DNA of 64,000 nucleotides. Origin: Serratia plymuthica NBRC 102599. GTDB lineage: Bacteria; Pseudomonadota; Gammaproteobacteria; Enterobacterales; Enterobacteriaceae. Of the stretch, positions 17,003-25,361 are shown one piece after another; the stretch's first letter is position 1; each line of letters starts with the position of its first letter. Below the pieces are notes generated by a model, which was not told the DNA's origin, did not search any database, and was given only the letters and a program-made list of their open reading frames with translations. The stretch spans positions 124,001-188,000 of the forward strand of contig NZ_BCTU01000012.1 in the NCBI RefSeq assembly GCF_001590925.1. Reading direction: 5' to 3'. Position numbers and translations under genes: made by a program.

Positions 17003-17172
17003 CTGCATACACCCGGTTTTTTCCAGGGTGCTGGCCGCTGGCCAGAGGGGTATGGTGCAGATGAATTTGAAAGGATAGGTTAATAATGCTAAAGTAATGT
17101 TCCCGGCCAGTAGTGGCTTTTTGCATGCCCTGTCTGACCGGAAAATTTTCCCTGGTGTTGGCTATATTGGCT

Positions 17173-17200
17173 ACCTGACCGTACAGGTCAGGTTTTTTTT
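17173..17200 (+). terminator. Rho-independent terminator
   Basis: ACCTGACC (17173-17180), loop GTACA, GGTCAGGT (17186-17193), then eight T. It lies about 170 bp after the EAL gene and should end that operon. The half ACCTGACCGTACAGGT also resembles a lux box, but the T-run favours a terminator. Confidence 0.85.
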
Positions 17201-17247
17201 ACCAGAGCCTAACGAGGTTTATTATATATCTCGGGCTACAATATATA

Positions 17248-17267
17248 AGCTGTACTTAAGTCTAGGT
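17248..17267 (+). promoter_or_regulatory. Lux-box-like dyad upstream of the LuxR gene
   Basis: AGCTGTACTTAAGTCTAGGT is a 20-bp imperfect palindrome with ACTTAAGT at its centre. It matches the CTGTA and AGGT ends of the classical lux box ACCTGTAGGATCGTACAGGT. It ends 42 bp before the luxR start, so it could mediate autoregulation. Confidence 0.45.
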
Positions 17268-17309
17268 TCTTTCCTCTAAAGGGTAAAGCCGGATCGCCAC
17301 GGAGCGCGC

Positions 17310-18047
17310 ATGTTTTCTACCCTCAATGAAAATCCAATCATAACGGGAACGCTTCGGGAGCATATCGACAAGAAGTTATCATCACTCGGTAGCCCGGCAT
17401 ACGCCTACACGGTTGTCAGGAAGAATAATCCGTCAGATGTTCTCATTATTTCCAGTTACCCTGACGAATGGGTGGATCTCTACCGCACCAATAATTTCCA
17501 GCTCACTGACCCGGTGATACTGACTGCGTTCAAACGTGCTTCGCCTTTTGTATGGGGCGAAAATATCACCCTGATGTCAGATAAAATATTTTCCCTCTCC
17601 AGGCGATACCACATCGTTAACGGCTTCACTTTTGTATTGCATGACCCTATGAACAACCTGGCGTTGCTGTCTGTCATCATCGGCAGCAACGGACAAGGGG
17701 CGCTGGAAAAGCGGCTCTTGTCCGATAGCGGCGCTCTGCAGATGTTACTGATCGATTTTAATGAACAGATGTATCGCCTCGCCGGGTCGGTCTCCTCCGG
17801 TATAAGCGAGCATCATGCGGGTGTGTGCAAACCCATTTTCACCCCACGGGAGAATGAGGTGTTGTATTGGTCCAGCATGGGGAAAACCTATGGAGAGATT
17901 GCTGTCATCGCGGGGATTTCCGTGAGTACGGTGAAGTTTCATATGGGTCATATTGTGGTGAAACTGGGCGTCGGCAACGCCCGTCAGGCTATCCGATTGG
18001 GCGTTGAGTTGGGGCTTATTACACCGGTAGCGACAGCGGCCAGATAA
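17310..18047 (+). CDS. LuxR-family quorum-sensing regulator (solo)
   Basis: 245 residues in the two-domain LuxR layout. The N-terminal autoinducer-binding domain keeps W54 and Y58 (EWVDLY), D67-P68 and W82 (PFVWG), the residues that contact acyl-homoserine lactones. The C-terminal helix-turn-helix spans about 175-235 (FTPRENEVLYWSSMGKTYGE, ISVSTVKFHM). It therefore probably binds an AHL and DNA. No luxI-type synthase lies within several kb, so within this window it is a solo. GGAG six bases before the ATG supports the start. Upstream genes make and break c-di-GMP, but the terminator between them argues for separate transcription. Confidence 0.88.
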   Translation: MFSTLNENPIITGTLREHIDKKLSSLGSPAYAYTVVRKNNPSDVLIISSYPDEWVDLYRTNNFQLTDPVILTAFKRASPFVWGENITLMSDKIFSLSRRYHIVNGFTFVLHDPMNNLALLSVIIGSNGQGALEKRLLSDSGALQMLLIDFNEQMYRLAGSVSSGISEHHAGVCKPIFTPRENEVLYWSSMGKTYGEIAVIAGISVSTVKFHMGHIVVKLGVGNARQAIRLGVELGLITPVATAAR

Positions 18048-18091
18048 TAAGGAGGCCCATCTATTGAGCCCATTGAAGGCTGTTTTTGGCT

Positions 18092-18679
18092 TTACTCTGC
18101 GGATGGGCAGGTCTCCGCCAATTGAGTCAGCCCCTCGCTTTCCTGCTTGAAGGTCACTTTGCCCTGATCCAGCGTGACCACAAAAATGCTGTCGAAGTCG
18201 CTGCCCGGCCATTTGGGCACCTGATTGGCGTCGCCACCGCGTGCGGCAACGATGTGCTTCACCGCTTTGTCGAGGTTCTTGTGTTCCCAGGCGATAAAGA
18301 CGCGCGAGTTCTGGTATTTTTCGCTGAGCAGCTCTTGTTCAAGCCCGGCGATGTCGTCGGCGTGGAACTGAATGTTGATGGGTAACTCTGCACGCACGGC
18401 GGTGGGCATAATGGTCGACAAAGCGCGCAGCGAACTGCCGCTTTTGTTTTCCTTCGGCCCGGCGGCAAAGATAAAGTCCGGCTTGCCGTAGCGGCTCAGC
18501 AGCACCTGCGGTAACGCCAGTGCACGGTTCAACCCCTTACAGGTCAGCTGGCCGCTGTTGTTGGCGGGTTTCTCCCCGTGCCGGACGAAGATCAGCGTTT
18601 CCTGCGCTTGTGCGCTCTGGCTGCACAGCAGCAATGCCGCCAAACTGCCCAGTATGTTGTGGCCTATCTTGTTGCGCAT
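18092..18679 (-). CDS. Secreted histidine phosphatase family protein
   Basis: 195 residues from the ATG at 18677-18679, preceded by GAGGG; an upstream TTG is less likely. A signal peptide (GHNILGSLAALLLCSQSAQA) is followed directly by the catalytic LIFVRHGEKP. The histidine phosphatase fold uses this RHG histidine as nucleophile, with the second histidine probably in WEHKNL near residue 135. The substrate is unknown; periplasmic members dephosphorylate sugar phosphates, phytate or other esters. It is convergent with the luxR-type gene and divergent from the DUF4282 gene at 18840. Confidence 0.8.
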   Translation of the reverse strand: MRNKIGHNILGSLAALLLCSQSAQAQETLIFVRHGEKPANNSGQLTCKGLNRALALPQVLLSRYGKPDFIFAAGPKENKSGSSLRALSTIMPTAVRAELPINIQFHADDIAGLEQELLSEKYQNSRVFIAWEHKNLDKAVKHIVAARGGDANQVPKWPGSDFDSIFVVTLDQGKVTFKQESEGLTQLAETCPSAE

Positions 18680-18839
18680 CTTTACCCTCAACTTTCATGC
18701 AATGGTTCGTTGATTTTCTTGCGCTTTGCGTCGCATAACTCGTTATCATAACCGGCGTAACAAATAGGGCCGGCCGCCATATCGACGCTGACGAGTCGCC
18801 TCTGGGATAATTAAATACTGACCTAAGGAAGGATTTACA

Positions 18840-19076
18840 ATGAAAAATATTTTCTTTTTTGACGCGATGCTGACACCGAAAATCATCACCGCCGTTTACT
18901 GGCTGTGCCTGTTGGGCATTCTTGTTAGCGGCATTGGGGCGATGTTCTACGGGGAGTTCTTCCGTGGCCTGCTCGGGATTATTCTCGGCGGCGTGTTTAC
19001 CCGCGTCTGTTTTGAAATGATCATCATTGCATTCAAAAATAACGAATATCTGCGCAAAATCGCCGAAAAACCGTAA
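18840..19076 (+). CDS. DUF4282 family small membrane protein
   Basis: 78 residues with two hydrophobic segments (about 15-35 and 38-65) and the FFRGLLGIILGGVFTRVCFE block characteristic of DUF4282. A strong AAGGAAGG ribosome site precedes the ATG. The function of the family is not known; members are small inner-membrane proteins. Single-gene unit. A GGCGCC-containing dyad followed by CAAAAAA lies about 20-60 bp downstream and could be a weak terminator. Confidence 0.85.
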   Translation: MKNIFFFDAMLTPKIITAVYWLCLLGILVSGIGAMFYGEFFRGLLGIILGGVFTRVCFEMIIIAFKNNEYLRKIAEKP

Positions 19077-19206
19077 TTTAGCCAAGCTGTCAGGCGCCAG
19101 GGGAAGACCGATGATCAGGCGCCTGTCAAAAAATGGGGACGCTAATGTGTCCCATATCACCACTTCGGAAGCACCAGGCACTAAGCGGACTTCCCCCATA
19201 TGCCAA

Positions 19207-19992
19207 CTAAATAATGCCGCGCAGAACGCCCCCGTCCACGCGCACGGCGGTACCCGTGGTGGCAGAAGCCAGTTCGGAACTGAGATAGACAATCAGGTTG
19301 GCCACTTCTTCTGAACTCGCCATCCGGCCCAGTAGTGAGGTCGCGCGTTCATTGCGAATAAAGATACGCCCGGCTTCATCCAACGGCACCGACTGGTCAG
19401 GCACCATTTCTCGTACGAAACGTTCGACACCTTCGCTCATGGTTGGCCCAGGCAACACGCTGTTTACCGTCACATTTGTGTTGCGTGCCGCTTCGGCAAA
19501 GCCGCGTGCCAGCGTTAACTGTGCGGTTTTGGTCACGGCGTAATGCACCATCTCTGGTGGAACCTGTATTGCCGACTCACTGGACACAAAAACTACCCGT
19601 CCCCAACCCGCATTTTGCATTTGCGGGATATAATGCCGGGTGAGACGCACGCCGCTCATAAAGTTGACATTGATAAATTTGAACCACTCTTCATCGTCAA
19701 TTTCCACCAACGGCTGGGGGGCAAAAATCCCGGCATTGTTCACCAGAATATCCACCTGCGGCAGTTGTTCAATTAGCGCCGCACAACCTGCCGCCGTGCC
19801 TACGTCGGCTAGAATTCCCTTGCTGTGATCGCTGATATTGAGGCGTTTCAGCGCTGCGGCTAATTTCTCTGGGTTACGCCCATTAATATAGACATCGGCC
19901 CCGGTCTCCAGCAGCCCTTTCGCCGCTGCAAAACCAATGCCGGAAGTGGCGCCAGTAACAAGAGCCTTACGTTTGGAATTATCGATAACCAT
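19207..19992 (-). CDS. SDR-family oxidoreductase
   Basis: 261 residues, classical short-chain dehydrogenase/reductase. The cofactor loop TGATSGIG is near residue 15, NNAG near 88, the catalytic serine in VFVSSES near 140 and YAVTK near 153; these are the standard Ser-Tyr-Lys residues. The ATG at 19990-19992 has GAGG five bases upstream; a GTG six bases earlier is possible. It is the last gene of a five-gene minus-strand operon (MFS, acyltransferase, alpha/beta hydrolase, two SDRs). The substrate is unknown; the neighbouring hydrolase and second SDR suggest stepwise conversion of a carbonyl or ester compound. Confidence 0.85.
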   Translation of the reverse strand: MVIDNSKRKALVTGATSGIGFAAAKGLLETGADVYINGRNPEKLAAALKRLNISDHSKGILADVGTAAGCAALIEQLPQVDILVNNAGIFAPQPLVEIDDEEWFKFINVNFMSGVRLTRHYIPQMQNAGWGRVVFVSSESAIQVPPEMVHYAVTKTAQLTLARGFAEAARNTNVTVNSVLPGPTMSEGVERFVREMVPDQSVPLDEAGRIFIRNERATSLLGRMASSEEVANLIVYLSSELASATTGTAVRVDGGVLRGII

Positions 19993-20003
19993 ACTCACCT
20001 CAG

Positions 20004-20792
20004 TTAAACAGTAGGGACAATGCCGCCTTCCATCAAAATATTCGAACCGGACATAAACGCTGCTTTTTCTGAAGCCAGATAAAGGATCAGGTCAGCAACT
20101 TCTTCTGGAGTGCCCAACCGCCCGGCAGGCATGCCGATCTGGCTAAGGAATTGTTCCAGTGCGCTTTCGCGATCGGTGCCGTATTTTTCTGCCAACGTGT
20201 CGAGAATGCCGCCCGGTGCGTCATAGACCGCCGTGCGGATAAAACCGGGGGAGACCACGTTAGAGCGAATGCCAAGCGGGGTGAATTCGCGGGACAGCGC
20301 TTTTGAAAGTGCCACCACCGCTGCTTTGAACACGCTGTAGTCTGGCAGCAGCGGGTTTGGCATCACCGAAGCTTCCGACGCTGTGTGGATGATCACACCG
20401 CTTTTCTGAGCCAGCATGTGGGGCAGCGCTGCGCGCGCGGTGCGTACGTAACCGAGAAAATTCAGATTGAAGGTTTCAAGCCAGTTTTCGTCTTTGACGC
20501 TAAGAAAACCGTTACGCACTTTGATTACCGCGGCATTATTGATTAATACGTCAATCCTGTCGAAATGGCGGATAGTTTCATCCACGATATATTGTGCGGC
20601 ATTAGGCTCGGCCAGATCTGCTTCTAACGGCAGAAAGGTTTTGCGGTTTTGAATAGCTTCGAATGGTACCGGATTGATGTCCGCACCTACTACATTGGCG
20701 CCGGCTTCCAGCATTTTGCTTACCACACTGGCGCCAATGCCTGAGGCTGCGCCAGTAATAAGTACGATTTTATTCGATAAGCTCAGTTCCAT
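20004..20792 (-). CDS. SDR-family oxidoreductase
   Basis: 262 residues, classical SDR: TGAASGIG near residue 14, NNAAV near 87, serine in IIHTASEAS near 138 and YSVFK near 152, where the usual YxxxK is kept. GAD at about 36-38 suggests NAD+ rather than NADP+ preference, though this is only a rule of thumb. Its ATG directly follows the stop of the upstream hydrolase gene (TAAATG), with the ribosome site inside that gene, so the two are translationally coupled. Only 11 bp separate it from the next SDR gene. The two SDRs are clearly different proteins and not a recent duplication. Confidence 0.85.
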   Translation of the reverse strand: MELSLSNKIVLITGAASGIGASVVSKMLEAGANVVGADINPVPFEAIQNRKTFLPLEADLAEPNAAQYIVDETIRHFDRIDVLINNAAVIKVRNGFLSVKDENWLETFNLNFLGYVRTARAALPHMLAQKSGVIIHTASEASVMPNPLLPDYSVFKAAVVALSKALSREFTPLGIRSNVVSPGFIRTAVYDAPGGILDTLAEKYGTDRESALEQFLSQIGMPAGRLGTPEEVADLILYLASEKAAFMSGSNILMEGGIVPTV

Positions 20793-21743
20793 TTACGCTC
20801 TCCGTGACTGGTTACAGGGGGGGATGGCAAAGGCGTTTTTTAATTGTTCAGCGGCAAAAACAATGGCGTCATTGGCCACCGGAAATTTATCCGGCATAAG
20901 AATGAAATCATGAATGCTGTCATTCCAACACCGGAGGGTGACAGGCACGCCGGCCTGTTTTAATTTTTCGGCATAGGTATGGGCGTCATCTCGCAATATG
21001 TCGTACTGGGCAGTAACAATGGTTGCGCTGCATACCTCTTTGAGCCGGTGTGCTTGCAGAGGGGAGATCAGTGGATCGCTTTTGTCATAGTGTTCAGGCA
21101 GATAAGTTTGCCAAAACCACTGCATCATTTCTCGGCTTAAGAAATAACCCTGGCCATACTCACGTGCTGAGACGGAGTCAAAGCCATAATTCACTACCGG
21201 GAATAATAGAACCTGATGACAGAGCGCCGGGACTACATCCTTGCTAGCCTGAGCCAGTACGGCGGCAAAGTTTCCGCCTGCGCTGTTACCGCCGACGGCA
21301 ATGCGTTCAGGGTCGATATCCAATGCGGCAGCGTTGTGATAAATCCAGTTCAAGGCTTCGAATGCATCCTGCAAGCCGGTAGGGAAAGGGTATTCCGGTG
21401 CCAGTCGGTAATCGATGGAAACCACTGCACACTGGGCGCAATAGGCCAGGCCTTCGCAAACAGAATCGCTCAGTGCGGGTGTGCCAATAACAAAACCGCC
21501 GCCATGAAAATAGACCAGTACAGGTAAGGTTCCGCTAATATTTAACGGTTTATAGAAGCGGGCAGAGATTTTATTTCCAGTGAGGTTTATCTCTATATCT
21601 ACTTTATTAACATTCTGCTGATAACTGCCTTCAGCAAAACGCTCTGGAAAGCTGTTTCGAAACTCGACGGCATCCAACTGAGTAAAATCAATCGGTGCCT
21701 TGCTATTTTGTTCGGAAAGAAACTCTCTCAATATTTCATTCAT
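20793..21743 (-). CDS. Alpha/beta hydrolase, hormone-sensitive-lipase type
   Basis: 316 residues. The HSL-family oxyanion motif HGGGFV is near residue 80 and the nucleophile elbow GNSAGG near 153. The acid is probably in the TAQYDILRDD block near 248, and the histidine is in SIHDF near 280. This is a carboxylesterase/lipase family with broad substrates, cytosolic (no signal peptide). It is the third gene of the operon, 16 bp after the acyltransferase and directly abutting the next SDR gene. The acyltransferase-esterase pairing suggests that an ester is made and removed in the pathway. Confidence 0.88.
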   Translation of the reverse strand: MNEILREFLSEQNSKAPIDFTQLDAVEFRNSFPERFAEGSYQQNVNKVDIEINLTGNKISARFYKPLNISGTLPVLVYFHGGGFVIGTPALSDSVCEGLAYCAQCAVVSIDYRLAPEYPFPTGLQDAFEALNWIYHNAAALDIDPERIAVGGNSAGGNFAAVLAQASKDVVPALCHQVLLFPVVNYGFDSVSAREYGQGYFLSREMMQWFWQTYLPEHYDKSDPLISPLQAHRLKEVCSATIVTAQYDILRDDAHTYAEKLKQAGVPVTLRCWNDSIHDFILMPDKFPVANDAIVFAAEQLKNAFAIPPCNQSRRA

Positions 21744-21759
21744 TTTTTAGCCTTATACA

Positions 21760-22911
21760 TTAACGTTCAGTTGCAGACTCGGCGGCGATAATAACGAGTT
21801 TCTTTTCCGTCCTGGCCAACTGACGCATTACGGGTAATTCGACATAACGATAAAGCAGATAGCCCCCAACCAAAGATGCCAGCAGGCATACCAGAATGAT
21901 CGATAGCGATGCCGCCAGGCCATACAGCCGGTCTGCCATCATCTGTTTTGCTGCAATCAGTACCAGGTAATGAACCATGTACATGCCGAAAGAAATCTCC
22001 CCCAGCCAGACGATCAAGCGGGTATTAAGCAGCGTTTTTTTGCCAGCCAGATCACCTTGTGCTGCGGCAGTAATCAACAGGCACAGTGGAATAAAAGTGA
22101 TTAAATTCAGCGAGTACTGGAAAGGAACAAAATAGGTGGCTATATAGGCGACCAACACCAGCAATACGGTACCAGGCAGCGAGAGAGAAAGGTGCCGGCC
22201 AGTCTGCAGCAAACGCGCCATGATCATGCCAGCCATAAACTCATACAGGCGGAACGGCGGAAAGTTATAGGCTAACCACCATTGGTTTTCCGACAGCGGC
22301 CATTCTTTGAGCTGAGGAGTACCATTTACCCAGTGAGTAATGGCAAGCTGGGTTAGCGCTAACCCGATGAAAACTGCCCCCAGTGCCGATGGCAACCAAT
22401 TGGCCGGTAATTTGCGCACCAGCATAAAAATAGCTGGGAACAGCATGTAAAACAGCATTTCAGAACAAAGCGTCCAACTGGGCTGATTGACGCTGACAAA
22501 AATCTCGATGTTGTTCGACCAGGAACTGAGCAGCAGCAGGTTCGGTAACCAGGCGTTGCTGTCCGAAACGTAACTTCTGAAGAACGTCAGCATCAGCGCC
22601 CAGGTCACCAGATGATTGGGAAAGATCTTCCCCAATCTTTTCAGCCAGAAACGGCGGTTGCTCTGCTGTGGGTTTGCCGACCAAGTCAGCACAAATCCGC
22701 TGAGAATAAAGAAGAATGAAACACCCAGCCAACCCGCATTTTTGAATATCAGGGCGTAATTATCGGCAACCTGCATATCTTCAAAAGGATTAAGCATCTT
22801 GCCGAGTGATGCATGGAACAGAAACACTAGCAGTGCCGCGAAGATCCTCATGCCAGTCAATGAGGTTAGATTCTTGGGGCGCTGTGCGTTAATCGTATTA
22901 TTGCTCATCAT
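21760..22911 (-). CDS. Acyltransferase 3 (OafA/NolL-type) membrane protein
   Basis: 383 residues with about ten hydrophobic segments. The N-terminus has the family signature LTGMRIFAALLVFLFHAS, with the catalytic-type histidine in FHAS, followed by LSGFVLTWS. These membrane enzymes O-acetylate or O-acylate sugars, antibiotics or lipids. No SGNH domain is attached. Two adjacent ATGs exist; GAGG upstream supports 22911. It follows the MFS gene by 34 bp in the operon. Together with the exporter it could modify and export a small molecule, but the acceptor is not evident. Confidence 0.85.
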   Translation of the reverse strand: MMSNNTINAQRPKNLTSLTGMRIFAALLVFLFHASLGKMLNPFEDMQVADNYALIFKNAGWLGVSFFFILSGFVLTWSANPQQSNRRFWLKRLGKIFPNHLVTWALMLTFFRSYVSDSNAWLPNLLLLSSWSNNIEIFVSVNQPSWTLCSEMLFYMLFPAIFMLVRKLPANWLPSALGAVFIGLALTQLAITHWVNGTPQLKEWPLSENQWWLAYNFPPFRLYEFMAGMIMARLLQTGRHLSLSLPGTVLLVLVAYIATYFVPFQYSLNLITFIPLCLLITAAAQGDLAGKKTLLNTRLIVWLGEISFGMYMVHYLVLIAAKQMMADRLYGLAASLSIILVCLLASLVGGYLLYRYVELPVMRQLARTEKKLVIIAAESATER

Positions 22912-22945
22912 CCGATAACCTCATTAACCGTGCATAAGGAAAGCG

Positions 22946-24106
22946 TTAGCAGTTGTTTTCCAACGCCAACTCCTGTTTTTGTCGTACCGCATAAATAGCG
23001 ATCAGCAGGCCGATGCCAGTGGTCATGGCCCCTACCCAGTTAGGCGAGACGAAACCATAACCTGCATCGATAGCCATACCACCCAGCCAGACGCCGCCGG
23101 ATGCTCCTAAATTGAACGCCGAAATATTGGCGGCAGAGGCTAGGGTCGGGGCGCCGGTAGCCTTCTCCATCACGTACATTTGCAATGGCGGGATGGTGCC
23201 AAAGCCAATGGCGCCAAGCAAAAACACTGTAATGATGGCTAATGGTTTGATGTGAATGGTGTAGGTGAACAACAGCAGAACAAGGGTCAGCAGAATCAGC
23301 AGGGTCAAAATGGTGGGTACCAAGGCGCGGTCGGCAAATTTGGCCGCCACAATGTTGCCGACCACCAAGCCAACGCCGTAGATTGACAGGATCCAGGCCA
23401 GATTTTCCGGCGCAAAACCGGCTACCTCGGTCATCATTGGGGATATGTAGGCAAAAGAAGCCAGCAGCCCGCTAAAACCAATGGCGGTGACGACCAAAGC
23501 CAGCCAAACCTGTGGGCGTTTGAAGACCGCAATTTCATCCATAATATGGCTGCGCTCGGCCAGCTGTTTTGGCACCAGCGCAGCCAACCCGGCAAAGCCA
23601 ATCACCCCAAGCACTGCAATCGCCCAAAATGCGGCGCGCCAGCCGAAGTGTTGCCCCACGTAGGTGCCGAGCGGAACGCCAACCACATTCGCCAGCGTCA
23701 GGCCGGTGAACATCAGAGCGATGGCGCTGGCCTTCTTATTGGGTGCCACCACTGTGGTAGCGACGACTGCACCGATACCGAAAAAGGCGCCATGGCAGAA
23801 TGCGGACAATACGCGACCAAACATCAACTCTTCAAAGGTGACGGCCCTGGCAGAGACAATGCTGCCGGCAATGAATAACAGAATCAGAAATACCAAGGTA
23901 TGTTTGCGGTTAAAGCGGGCCAGCAAGATGGTCAATATGGGAGCGCTGATCACCACGCCTAACGCATATCCAGAGGTTAGATAACCGGCTTGTGGAATCG
24001 TAATATGAAGGTCCCGGGCAATATCCTGTAATAGTCCGGTAGTGACGAATTCTGTTGTGCCAATAGCAAAAGCGCTAATAGCCAACGCCAATAATGCAAG
24101 TGGCAT
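22946..24106 (-). CDS. MFS transporter, DHA1 (AraJ/NepI-like) family
   Basis: 386 residues with 12 predicted membrane segments. The start MPLALLALAISAFAIGTTEF and the LQDIARDLHITIPQAGYL loop are typical of the AraJ/YdhP/NepI branch of DHA1 exporters (sugars, purine nucleosides or drugs in studied members). AGGAG precedes the ATG by six bases. It is the first gene of the five-gene operon; a LysR gene on the same strand lies 158 bp upstream and is the likely regulator. The substrate probably corresponds to the product of the downstream enzymes. Confidence 0.87.
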   Translation of the reverse strand: MPLALLALAISAFAIGTTEFVTTGLLQDIARDLHITIPQAGYLTSGYALGVVISAPILTILLARFNRKHTLVFLILLFIAGSIVSARAVTFEELMFGRVLSAFCHGAFFGIGAVVATTVVAPNKKASAIALMFTGLTLANVVGVPLGTYVGQHFGWRAAFWAIAVLGVIGFAGLAALVPKQLAERSHIMDEIAVFKRPQVWLALVVTAIGFSGLLASFAYISPMMTEVAGFAPENLAWILSIYGVGLVVGNIVAAKFADRALVPTILTLLILLTLVLLLFTYTIHIKPLAIITVFLLGAIGFGTIPPLQMYVMEKATGAPTLASAANISAFNLGASGGVWLGGMAIDAGYGFVSPNWVGAMTTGIGLLIAIYAVRQKQELALENNC

Positions 24107-24264
24107 ATCATACTCCTGAGAAGGGAAATACTATGGAGATAATAATGCCCAGCCTAGAAAGTTTGTGCCATACATTGTTTGGAACATCACTTGTGAAGAT
24201 CTGTCACAACGAAATTTTATTTTTAAATAACCGAATGATCATCCAGTTCGGTTATATGTAATAA

Positions 24265-25176
24265 CTATTGTGATTTATTTATTTTATTCTGACAAAACTC
24301 TATGAGAAAGTTGGAAAACATGGAGATTCTTATTGGTACCGAGTTGCGGCCGGTACGAACAATTTGAATCGGGCTAATAGGTTCATGCCATTCCGGTAAT
24401 ATATTTACCAACTCGCCATTTGCGAGGTATTTTTGTACGCTCCAGGACTCGCGTAATGCGATGCCATGGCCTTGCAGAGCCCAATTGAGTAACGCCATGC
24501 CATCGTCGGAGCTCATGGCTTTTTTGATTGGCATGCGTCGAACCTCACTATTTTCGGTATTTTCCAGCGTCCAGAATGCCGAGTTGTAACCCGGGTAGGC
24601 AAACACCAGGCCACTGAGGGCGGAAAGATCTTGAACATGGATCGGAGGAGTAATTCGGGCCAGATAGGATGGGGAACAGACCAAGACTCGGTGCTGCTCG
24701 AATACCTTGCGCGCCACCAGTTGCGAGTCTGAAAGTTGGCCGGAACGAACGGCTAGATCGATACCGTCGGAATAGATATCCACCACCCGGTTAGAGCTAT
24801 CCAGATAGAAACTAACATCTGGGTGTTCCCGTTTAAAATTCTCAATAGCCTCGATCAAAAAATAGTCATTGAAGGTCGAGGGGCTGCTGATGGCGATGTT
24901 GCCGCTGAGGCTTTGTCTGCCCTGTTCGGCAATGCTGTAGGCTTCACGAATACTGCTCAACCCTCTTTTAATACATTCATAAATCTGCAATCCTTCATCG
25001 GTAACGCGAATACGCCGGGTACTGCGCTCAAACAGCGTTACGCCCAGCGAGCCCTCAAGCCGCCTTATTTGTTTACTTATTGCCCCGGCCGTAACGTTTA
25101 ATGAACGCGCCGCGCTTGAAAAATCACTGCTGTCGACCACTCGGATAAAAGCCTCCAGGTCATCCAGATTTTTCAT
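24265..25176 (-). CDS. LysR-family transcriptional regulator
   Basis: 303 residues, full length. The winged HTH spans residues about 1-60 (NLDDLEAFIRVVDSSDFSSA, AISKQIRRLEGSLGVTLFER) and the effector domain about 90-295. The layout matches the CrgA/DmlR-like branch. It is upstream of, and co-oriented with, the MFS-acyltransferase-esterase-SDR operon, so local control is likely, although LysR proteins more often sit divergently. The ligand is unknown. Confidence 0.88.
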   Translation of the reverse strand: MKNLDDLEAFIRVVDSSDFSSAARSLNVTAGAISKQIRRLEGSLGVTLFERSTRRIRVTDEGLQIYECIKRGLSSIREAYSIAEQGRQSLSGNIAISSPSTFNDYFLIEAIENFKREHPDVSFYLDSSNRVVDIYSDGIDLAVRSGQLSDSQLVARKVFEQHRVLVCSPSYLARITPPIHVQDLSALSGLVFAYPGYNSAFWTLENTENSEVRRMPIKKAMSSDDGMALLNWALQGHGIALRESWSVQKYLANGELVNILPEWHEPISPIQIVRTGRNSVPIRISMFSNFLIEFCQNKINKSQ

Positions 25177-25361
25177 TCAATATGTTCCTTTCCAGCGTAA
25201 GAGTTTTTCCAAAATATCGCTTTCAACTAGCCCTGACTTCGTCTTCAATGGAAATATAGCCCATAAATTGAATGTCATGTTCTGTTTTTATATTTTTTTT
25301 CACATAAGTAATAATCAATAAAACGCTACTTCTATTTATCATCCATTCCAGGAGCAAGATA

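Larger units (their letters stand above)
17003..17309. other. 307-bp intergenic region before the LuxR gene
   Basis: No gene. It contains a strong hairpin terminator (17173-17200) and a lux-box-like dyad (17248-17267), listed separately. The ATATATAAG stretch just before the dyad could serve as a -10 region. Confidence 0.6.

Noticed and set aside
17173-17193. ACCTGACCGTACAGGTCAGGT as a lux box
   Set aside because: It is a perfect hairpin followed by eight T, so a terminator is more likely; the site at 17248-17267 is the better candidate.
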